NCBI GenBank assembly: GCA_947176895.1
Contig: CAMWSK010000022.1
Location: 1 to 39,102, forward strand
Direction: 5' to 3'
DNA: 39,102 nucleotides
Source: an uncultured Prevotellaceae bacterium
GTDB taxonomy: Bacteria; Bacteroidota; Bacteroidia; Bacteroidales; Bacteroidaceae
The position numbers and the translations under genes are program-made. The notes beneath the pieces are model-generated. The model saw nothing but the letters and a program-made list of their open reading frames with translations, had not been told where the DNA came from and searched no databases. This document shows positions 33,770 to 39,102 of this stretch, piece by piece (position 1 is the first letter of the stretch; every line of letters starts with the position of its first letter).

Positions 33770-34657
33770 ATGACAAAAACGCACGTAACCATGGCTCTCG
33801 GAGCCATCCTGCTCGTGGCTGCGGCAACAACGGCATGCACCGGCGGGACAAGCAACAAGGAGAAAGAACAACAGGCCCAACGGCTGCAGGAACTGGAGGA
33901 ACTGGCCGAACTGGACCGGCTGGAGATGCAGAACGACTACGAGGATTTCGTACGCCAATACGGTGAGTTGCAGATGCAAATCACCAACGATTCGCTCATC
34001 GCACAGCTGGCCGAGGAGAAAAAACGTGCCGAGGACCTGCTGGCCGAACTGAAGCGCACCAAGGCCAACGACGCCTCGGAAATCCTGCGGCTGAAGAAGG
34101 AACTGGCCACGCTGCGGGCCATCCTGCGCAACTATGTGATGCAGATTGACTCGCTCAACCGCCTGAACCAGGAACTGACAAACGAGAACCTCAACCTCAA
34201 GCGCGACAACCAGCAGCAACGGCAGCACGTGAGCAGCCTGATTGAAGAGAAGGAGACGCTGACCGACAAGGTGGCCATCGCCGCACAACTGGACGCCAAC
34301 GGCATCGTGCTCACTGCCAAGAACAAAAAAGGCAAAGCAGCCAAGCGCGTGAAGGACGTGAAAAAATTCCAGTTGAGCTTCAACATCGCACGCAACGTGA
34401 CCGCACAAACGGGCATGAAGAGCATCTATGTACGCATACTCACACCCACCAACACCGTGCTCACGCAAGGCGGCACCTTCGATTACGAGAACCGCACGCT
34501 GGAATACTCCATCCGCAAGGACATCGAATACACCGGCGAGGACCAGGCCGTGACGGTGTACTGGGATGTGAACGAAGCGCTCAGCGCAGGCATCTACCGT
34601 GCCGACATCTTTGCCGACGGCCACAACATCGGCACCACAACACTCAGCATCAACTAA
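33770..34657 (+). CDS. Coiled-coil lipoprotein
   Basis: 295 residues. The N terminus is a lipoprotein signal ending in ATTACT (Cys at about 23), so it is membrane-anchored. Residues about 27-165 are a long charged helix rich in Q, E, L and R, most likely a coiled coil. A basic linker (about 180-200) leads to a C-terminal beta domain (about 205-295) with aromatic strands such as SIYVRILTP and AVTVYWDVNE. I recognise no named family. It starts the unit whose next gene, trmB, begins 3 bases after its stop, but a shared function with tRNA modification is not implied. Confidence 0.85.
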   Translation: MTKTHVTMALGAILLVAAATTACTGGTSNKEKEQQAQRLQELEELAELDRLEMQNDYEDFVRQYGELQMQITNDSLIAQLAEEKKRAEDLLAELKRTKANDASEILRLKKELATLRAILRNYVMQIDSLNRLNQELTNENLNLKRDNQQQRQHVSSLIEEKETLTDKVAIAAQLDANGIVLTAKNKKGKAAKRVKDVKKFQLSFNIARNVTAQTGMKSIYVRILTPTNTVLTQGGTFDYENRTLEYSIRKDIEYTGEDQAVTVYWDVNEALSAGIYRADIFADGHNIGTTTLSIN

Positions 34658-34660
34658 ACG

Positions 34661-35425
34661 ATGGGTAAAGGAAAACTGGCAAAATTCGCCGACATGGCAC
34701 AAAACCCGCTGGTGGTGGAATGCCCCTTCCAAAGCCTGCAACAGGGAGAATTTGACCTGCGGGGCCATTGGGCAGAGCAGATGTTCCGCAACGCCAACCC
34801 CATCGTGCTGGAACTGGGCTGCGGGCGGGGCGAATACACCATCGGGCTGGCACAACGCGACCCCGACAAAAACTACATCGGCGTGGACATCAAGGGGGCA
34901 CGCATGTGGACGGGAGCGCAACAAGCCCTGAAAGAGGGAATGACCAACGTGGCCTTCCTGCGTACCAACATTGAATTTATCGCCCGTTTCTTCGCGCCCG
35001 GCGAGGTGAGCGAGATTTGGCTCACCTTCAGCGACCCCCAGATGAAGAAGGCCACCAAGCGCCTCACCTCCACAGGATTCCTCAACCGCTACCGCCAATT
35101 CATGACGGACGGGGGGCTGGTACACGTGAAAACGGACTCCAACTTCCTGTTCACCTACACCGAGGAACTGCTGAAAGCCAACCGCATCGGCGCCCTCGTC
35201 AGCACACGCGACCTTTACAGCGAAACCGGCAAGGACACCGAAGACGCACGAAGCATACAGACCTACTACGAACAGATGTGGCGTGCACGCGGCATCGACA
35301 TCAAGTATCTCTGCTTCCCCCTGCCCCTGAAAGGCGAACTGGTGGAGCCCGACGTGGAAATAGAACTGGACGAATACCGCAGCTACAGCCGCCAGAAGCG
35401 TAGCTCCTTGGAAACAGCAAAATGA
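34661..35425 (+). CDS. trmB: tRNA (guanine-N7-)-methyltransferase
   Basis: Makes m7G46 in the tRNA variable loop using S-adenosylmethionine. The 254-residue product has the SAM motif [15 protein letters not shown], the [10 protein letters not shown] strand, and the family motif [14 protein letters not shown] (usually FPDPWxKxRHxKRR in proteobacteria; Bacteroidetes members carry this variant). The C-terminal [14 protein letters not shown] region completes the fold. Its stop shares ATGA with the trmD start, so the two are translationally coupled. Confidence 0.95.
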   Translation: MGKGKLAKFADMAQNPLVVECPFQSLQQGEFDLRGHWAEQMFRNANPIVLELGCGRGEYTIGLAQRDPDKNYIGVDIKGARMWTGAQQALKEGMTNVAFLRTNIEFIARFFAPGEVSEIWLTFSDPQMKKATKRLTSTGFLNRYRQFMTDGGLVHVKTDSNFLFTYTEELLKANRIGALVSTRDLYSETGKDTEDARSIQTYYEQMWRARGIDIKYLCFPLPLKGELVEPDVEIELDEYRSYSRQKRSSLETAK

Positions 35426-36111
35426 GAATAGACATCATCACCGTTCTGCCCGAGCTGGTGGAACCCTTCATGAAAGAAAGCATCGTGGGACGGGCACAAA
35501 AAAAAGGCCTGGCCGAGGTGCACATACACAATCTGCGTGACTGGAGCACCAACCGCTGGCGACGCGTGGACGACTATCCCTTCGGGGGCAGTGCCGGCAT
35601 GGTGATGCAATGCGAACCCATCGACCGTTGCATCAGCGAGCTGCAGAGCCAGCGCCACTACGACGAAATCATCTTCACCGCACCCGACGGGGAACAATTC
35701 TCGCAACCCATAGCCAACGAACTGAGCCTGAAAGAGAACATCATCATCCTTTGCGGACACTACAAAGGCATCGACCAGCGCATACGCGACCACATCATCA
35801 CCCGCGAGATATCCATCGGCGACTATGTGCTCACGGGAGGCGAGCTGGCCGCCGCCGTGATGGCCGACGCCATCGTGCGCATCATCCCCGGAGCCATCGG
35901 CGATGAACAAAGTGCCCTCAACGACTCGTTCCAGGACAACCTGCTGGGCGCACCCGTCTATACCCGCCCCGCAGAATACAAAGGATGGAAGGTGCCCGAT
36001 GTGCTGCTCTCGGGACACGAAGCCAGAATCCGCGAATGGGAGATGCAGCAAAGCATCGAGCGCACCAAACGGTTGCGACCCGACCTGCTGGGCGAAAAAG
36101 AAGGACAATAG
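35422..36111 (+). CDS. trmD: tRNA (guanine-N1-)-methyltransferase
   Basis: Makes m1G37 next to the anticodon, preventing frameshifts; a SPOUT-family knotted dimer. The 229-residue product has [26 protein letters not shown] and the knot motif [14 protein letters not shown], then ALNDSF. It is complete. In many bacteria trmD sits with rpsP, rimM and rplS; here it is coupled to trmB instead. A run of eight A (35498-35505) lies in the early coding region and is a possible slippage spot, though the frame is intact as read. Confidence 0.97.
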   Translation: MRIDIITVLPELVEPFMKESIVGRAQKKGLAEVHIHNLRDWSTNRWRRVDDYPFGGSAGMVMQCEPIDRCISELQSQRHYDEIIFTAPDGEQFSQPIANELSLKENIIILCGHYKGIDQRIRDHIITREISIGDYVLTGGELAAAVMADAIVRIIPGAIGDEQSALNDSFQDNLLGAPVYTRPAEYKGWKVPDVLLSGHEARIREWEMQQSIERTKRLRPDLLGEKEGQ

Positions 36112-36158
36112 GAACGTGGGCACCCGCCCACAGACTCCGCCAATAGAAATCCTATACT

Positions 36159-36761
36159 ATGGAACAGAAAAAGAAAAACCTCTACATCATTGCGGGATGC
36201 AACGGTGCCGGAAAAACGACGGCATCGTTCACGGTGCTGCCCGAAATGCTGGACTGCAAAGAGTTTGTGAATGCCGACGAGATGGCCAAAGGACTCTCGC
36301 CCTTCAACCCCGAAGGCGTGGCGTTGCAGGCCGGCCGGCTGATGATCGAGCGTGTGCTGCAGCTCATGCGCGACGAGGTGACCTTTGCCTTCGAGACCAC
36401 ACTGAGCACACGCTCCTATGTGAAACTCGTGAAAATGGCACAAAAACAAGGCTACTTCGTCTCGCTCCTGTTCTTCTCGCTTGCCACACCCGAACAAGCC
36501 GTGAAGCGCGTGGCCAAGCGCGTGAGTCAGGGAGGACACAACATACCCACCGATGTGGTCTATCGCCGTTACTCCAGCGGACTGAGAAACCTCTTCCAAC
36601 TATACATCGACGCCGTGGATTTCTGGGCACTCTTCGACAACAGCGACTGCCCCACACGCAAAATTGCCTATGGATGGAAAGAGGCCGGAACAACAATCCT
36701 GGAGGACGCAATCTACAACAAGTTTAAACGGGAATATGACACGGACAAAGACAATGGGTAA
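36159..36761 (+). CDS. Zeta-toxin-like P-loop kinase
   Basis: 200 residues. Walker A is GCNGAGKTT (13-21), followed by FVNADEMAKGLSPFNPE with Asp40, the acidic residue position used by zeta toxin kinases. AGRLM, FAFETTLS and RVAKRVSQGGHNIP complete the pattern of a widespread family annotated as zeta toxin/AAA ATPase. True zeta toxins phosphorylate UDP-N-acetylglucosamine; whether this subgroup does so is not known to me. It overlaps a small 59-residue gene by 8 bases, an arrangement typical of two-gene toxin-antitoxin modules. It could equally be a small-molecule kinase. Confidence 0.85.
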   Translation: MEQKKKNLYIIAGCNGAGKTTASFTVLPEMLDCKEFVNADEMAKGLSPFNPEGVALQAGRLMIERVLQLMRDEVTFAFETTLSTRSYVKLVKMAQKQGYFVSLLFFSLATPEQAVKRVAKRVSQGGHNIPTDVVYRRYSSGLRNLFQLYIDAVDFWALFDNSDCPTRKIAYGWKEAGTTILEDAIYNKFKREYDTDKDNG

Positions 36762-36933
36762 GCAAGCAACAAGAACCGACAGGGAGATTCGCACCATGAT
36801 GCAGCGAATCGACGAGGGCATACTGCTGGCTCACAAGCGTCTGGTGCAGCGTGCCAAAATCAACGGCTATTCTCTGGTGGTGTTCCGCAACGGGAAAGTG
36901 GTGGAGATAGACGGTTCGGAATTTAACATATAA
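36754..36933 (+). CDS. Small partner protein of the zeta-like kinase
   Basis: 59 residues from ATG 36754, which lies inside the last codons of the kinase gene (ATGGGTAA overlap). The frame is open 30 codons further upstream, but that part is out of frame with the kinase and adds nothing recognisable. The N-terminal half is a charged helix (TDREIRTMMQRIDEGILLAHKR); the C-terminal half ends in two strands, GYSLVVFRNGKVVEID. Small proteins of this kind, as I recall, often follow kinases of this family. A role as antitoxin or modulator is inferred from the overlap only. Confidence 0.75.
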   Translation: MGKQATRTDREIRTMMQRIDEGILLAHKRLVQRAKINGYSLVVFRNGKVVEIDGSEFNI

Positions 36934-36947
36934 AACAGACAAAACCT

Positions 36948-37319
36948 ATGGATACGGGAATCTCGTTCACGAGCCGCCAACAGGTGAACGAACATCTCAC
37001 GGCGCGACACATGGGCAGCGGCGACCTGCCGGTATTGGCCACGCCGGCCATGATTGCCCTGATGGAGAACGCCGCCATGAATTGTGTGCTTCCTCACCTG
37101 AAGGAAGGTGAGACCACCGTGGGAAGCATGATAGAAAGTTCACACCTGCGCCCCACTCCCCTCGGCGGAGAGGTTCGGGCCACGGCCACACTCACCGCCA
37201 TCGACGGGCGCAAGCTCACCTTCCGCGTGGAAGCAAGCGACGCCAACGGCCTCATCGGAGAAGGCTCTCACGTGAGATACATCGTGCATCGTGAGCGTTT
37301 CCTCGAAAAATTGAAATGA
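36948..37319 (+). CDS. Hotdog-fold thioesterase, FlK (fluoroacetyl-CoA thioesterase) type
   Basis: 123 residues, cytoplasmic. The putative catalytic triad Thr32 (ATPAMI), Glu40 (MENAA) and His66 (SSHLRPT) has exactly the 8- and 26-residue spacing of the Thr42/Glu50/His76 triad of FlK. FlK itself protects against fluoroacetyl-CoA; gut Bacteroidetes members of the family more likely hydrolyse other short acyl-CoAs, so the substrate is not assigned. The gene follows the small partner protein by 14 bases and may share its transcript, but no functional link is evident. Confidence 0.85.
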   Translation: MDTGISFTSRQQVNEHLTARHMGSGDLPVLATPAMIALMENAAMNCVLPHLKEGETTVGSMIESSHLRPTPLGGEVRATATLTAIDGRKLTFRVEASDANGLIGEGSHVRYIVHRERFLEKLK

Positions 37320-37360
37320 GACCCGGCCTGTCATAGTTGAAAGGGGTATATTCCGGCATT

Positions 37361-37528
37361 CTAATACAGTAAAGGCAACCTCTCGGGGTTGTTCTTTATC
37401 TTGTTTTCATTTTGATATACACGACAAAAACGTGCGTCATCCACAGGAACGGGGGCTGTTCCGCCGGATTCCGCTCTGCATAGGAATGCGGAAAGCATTA
37501 TCGACAGACCTACCCATTTCATAAACAT
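37361..37528 (-). CDS. Possible small secreted peptide
   Basis: 55 residues from ATG 37528: a short signal-like N terminus (MFMKWVGLSIMLSAFLCRAE) and a polar tail with one further cysteine. The frame stays open 74 codons upstream without recognisable features. A TAGATTTG -7 match (37536-37543, minus strand) lies only about 8 bases before the ATG, so a transcript would be almost leaderless. No family is recognised; it may be a chance frame or a relic. Confidence 0.3.
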   Translation of the reverse strand: MFMKWVGLSIMLSAFLCRAESGGTAPVPVDDARFCRVYQNENKIKNNPERLPLLY

Positions 37529-38123
37529 ATTCTGCAAATCTATTATTTCCGCATGCCGGTCAACGCCCGATTGGCAGGATGTTTTGGAATTGCCCCAAGC
37601 CTCATCGCGGCAGTAAGCCTCTATGGGTGCGGCGGGAACATAAAGCGGAAGCTCCCGGAAGTATGTGTCCTTCTCGAATATGCTATCAAACGTGCTTCTT
37701 TTGGTTTTGGGCAGTATGGCCGTGAGACATGTCAAAGCCTTAAGAGGCAAACATGTTCTATCTTCCGGGTAATTTTGCGACCTGACATATAGACCGTTAT
37801 TTCTCCTATCTTTTGTTTAGAGATGTGGAAAACCAATAAAAAATTGATGATTAGACATTCCTGATGCCTTTTTATAGTTGAATTGCTAAACATCAATTGT
37901 TGTTTAGAATAAAATTCCTATCGCTACAAGAAAAAACATACAACAAAGCACTGTCATTCAGAAATTTTTTGCACATCTACAAACAGACAAGTATCTCTAA
38001 ACAAGAGATTTAGAAGACCCCTAAGCAGAGATAAAAAGGCCGTGTCTGAAGAATATAATACTTCAGCCTATCATTTTTACAAGTTATCGGAAGTGGAAGA
38101 CAATGAAACAACCACTTTAATAT
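37529..38123. other. AT-rich intergenic stretch with inverted repeats
   Basis: No convincing gene. TTGTTTAGAGAT (37813-37824) recurs as its exact inverse ATCTCTAAACAA at 37993-38004, with a related TTGTTTAGAAT at 37899 inside. The ends could be the terminal repeats of a small 192-base mobile relic, but no target duplication is obvious. The stretch is much richer in A and T than the genes around it. Confidence 0.4.
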
Positions 38124-38160
38124 ACAAGCAGAGACGCCCCATCGGAGCGTCTCTGCTTGT
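38124..38160 (-). terminator. Terminator hairpin of the 182-residue gene
   Basis: ACAAGCAGAGACGC (38124-38137) and GCGTCTCTGCTTGT (38147-38160) form a perfect 14-bp stem with a 9-base loop; its last base overlaps the stop codon of the minus-strand gene. The T run after it is weak. The loop side shares CCGATGGGGCG with the terminator at 27254. Confidence 0.7.
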
Positions 38161-38708
38161 TATCCTTCCAGTCCCAGGAACTTCGCCTGGAAATTTCTGC
38201 CTTTGATGCTTGGCAACTGACTTCGGGGGTCTACATCGGCACGATTGCGCAGATGGTTCATGACACGATTATAGCAATCTTGAACACACGTGGCCTTCAA
38301 CTTTGCACGAAACTCGGTATCCACGTACTGAGACTTGCCTGTTTGCGAAGAAACCACCCGCTTGAAAGATACATAAGCATCATACCACCCCACTCTTTCC
38401 TCGTTGAAAATCTGAGCCAGATGATCCTTCTCGTTATTATCCTGATTCCTGTTATTGTCTCCGCCACGCATAGAATATTCCTTGAACTCCTGCATGGTAG
38501 TGGCAGTGGTTTTAATAAGAATAAAATAAGAACGCTGGCTCACGCGAAAGCGTTTGGCAAAGGAATACTTGCCTGCGATGTAGTCAAGAATATCCTGACG
38601 CATCTGTTCATCGAAGTTAATGCCTTCGATATTTTGCACAAAATCAAAGAGTTCTTCGGTGTTAAGACACACCTTTTCGTTATCAAAATAGCGAATGTAT
38701 ACGTTCAT
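38160..38708 (-). CDS. Uncharacterised protein
   Basis: 182 residues, no signal peptide or membrane segment. It begins MNVYIRYFDNEKVCLNTEELFDFV and is rich in charged and aromatic residues. A polar, Asn-rich stretch (about 84-95, GDNNRNQDNNEKD) splits it into two halves. The second half ends with a basic segment (NHLRNRADVDPRS). I recognise no family. It is probably a real gene: it has a well-placed ATG, balanced composition and a terminator right after its stop. It stands alone between the AT-rich stretch and the tRNA cluster. Confidence 0.7.
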   Translation of the reverse strand: MNVYIRYFDNEKVCLNTEELFDFVQNIEGINFDEQMRQDILDYIAGKYSFAKRFRVSQRSYFILIKTTATTMQEFKEYSMRGGDNNRNQDNNEKDHLAQIFNEERVGWYDAYVSFKRVVSSQTGKSQYVDTEFRAKLKATCVQDCYNRVMNHLRNRADVDPRSQLPSIKGRNFQAKFLGLEG

Positions 38709-38806
38709 ATATGAATGGTATGTAGATAAAAAAACTCAACCTAATCAAATCCATCTTGATAAGCTGAGCATATATTCATAAAATCTTCTATTTCCTGTAA
38801 CCTGAG

Positions 38807-38879
38807 AGCGGAAAACGAGACTCGAACTCGCGACCCCAACCTTGGCAAGGTTGTGCTCTACCAACTGAGCTATTTCCGC
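38807..38879 (-). tRNA. tRNA-Gly (GCC)
   Basis: Minus strand. Acceptor GCGGAAA pairs with TTTCCGC (38808-38814), the D arm contains AGCTCAGTTGGTAGAGC, the anticodon loop reads TTGCCAA, and the T arm contains GTTCGAG. 73 bases with the discriminator; CCA is not encoded. Confidence 0.95.
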
Positions 38880-38898
38880 GAATCAATAGGAAGTTTCG

Positions 38899-38979
38899 TG
38901 AAGAGGAGGAGACTCGAACTCCCACGCCTCGCGGCACTGCCACCTCAAAGCAGCGCGTCTACCATTCCGCCACCTCTCC
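38899..38979 (-). tRNA. tRNA-Leu (GAG)
   Basis: Minus strand. Acceptor GGAGAGG pairs with CCTCTTC through one G-U. Anticodon stem CTGCT/GGCAG encloses TTGAGGT, giving GAG. A long variable arm, as in all class II leucine tRNAs, precedes GTTCGAG. CCA is not encoded. Confidence 0.95.
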
Positions 38980-38991
38980 ATCAAAAAACTT

Positions 38992-39075
38992 TGGTGCCCA
39001 GAACAGGACTCGAACCTGCACGTCTCTCAACACTCGCACCTGAAACGAGCGCGTCTACCATTCCGCCACCTGGGC
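38992..39075 (-). tRNA. tRNA-Leu (CAG)
   Basis: Minus strand. Acceptor GCCCAGG pairs with TCTGGGC. Anticodon stem CTCGT/GCGAG encloses TTCAGGT, giving CAG. It has a long class II variable arm and GTTCGAG in the T arm. Unlike its two neighbours, ACCA follows the acceptor, so CCA is encoded here. Confidence 0.95.
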
Positions 39076-39102
39076 AACAACACCTTTGCTTTAAGATGAG
39101 CG

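Noticed and set aside
33755..35125. A 456-codon frame antisense to the lipoprotein and trmB genes
   Set aside because: Composition of a shadow frame; plus strand carries a promoter, lipoprotein signal and SAM motifs.
38807..39075. tRNA cluster as an integration site
   Set aside because: No integrase or tRNA 3'-end duplication is visible within the window.

Overview
The window reads as chromosomal DNA of an anaerobic Bacteroidales bacterium, most likely Prevotellaceae-like. Three things support this: DnaG, Ndk, TpiA, NrdD and a DUF1599 protein that resemble Bacteroides/Prevotella family members; several upstream regions carrying the Bacteroidetes promoter pattern (TTTG or TTG, about 18-20 bases, then TAnnTTTG); and gut-type traits such as class III (oxygen-sensitive) ribonucleotide reductase and a large secreted GH31 glycosidase. 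Species-level assignment is inference only.

Layout. 1-7300: dnaG on the plus strand, then a minus-strand block ndk, M23/LysM peptidase, DUF1599 protein, a DoxX-like membrane protein fused in frame to triosephosphate isomerase, and a SPOR-domain protein. 7500-11540: a tightly overlapping minus-strand operon pdxJ, DJ-1/PfpI protein, ispD, recG. 11650-17055: divergent plus-strand nadK, ABC exporter, MATE exporter and a lipoprotein serine hydrolase. 17259-26469: a five-gene minus-strand operon of an IclR regulator, a beta-propeller/di-heme cytochrome, a D-lyxose-isomerase-like cupin, a 1148-residue hydrazine-synthase-alpha-like/SUMF1-fold di-heme protein, and a fused CcsBA cytochrome c synthase. 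26711-29524: nrdD and nrdG, separated by a terminator. 29739-33452: a GH31 enzyme with FN3, F5/8-type, dockerin and cohesin modules. 33770-37319: coiled-coil lipoprotein, trmB, trmD, a zeta-toxin-like P-loop kinase with a 59-residue overlapping partner, and an FlK-type thioesterase. 37320-39075: a mostly non-coding AT-rich stretch, an uncharacterised 182-residue protein, and three tRNA genes (Gly-GCC, Leu-GAG, Leu-CAG).

Two things stand out. First, the 17259-26469 operon pairs two predicted exported di-heme proteins with their own haem-attachment machine and a sugar-isomerase-like cupin under an IclR regulator. I recognise each family but no described pathway with this composition; a periplasmic haem-dependent oxidation of a sugar-like compound is the working inference. 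Second, four short arrays (1-80, 7398-7470, 17086-17148, 33603-33668) carry the same ACATGAACATGTTTTT-type unit at about 21-base spacing, in intergenic positions of every orientation. They look like a dispersed, helically phased repeat family rather than ordinary promoters, terminators or CRISPR.

The remaining genes are mostly housekeeping: replication and repair (dnaG, recG), nucleotide supply (ndk, nrdD, nrdG), cofactors and isoprenoids (pdxJ, ispD, nadK), and tRNA modification (trmB, trmD).
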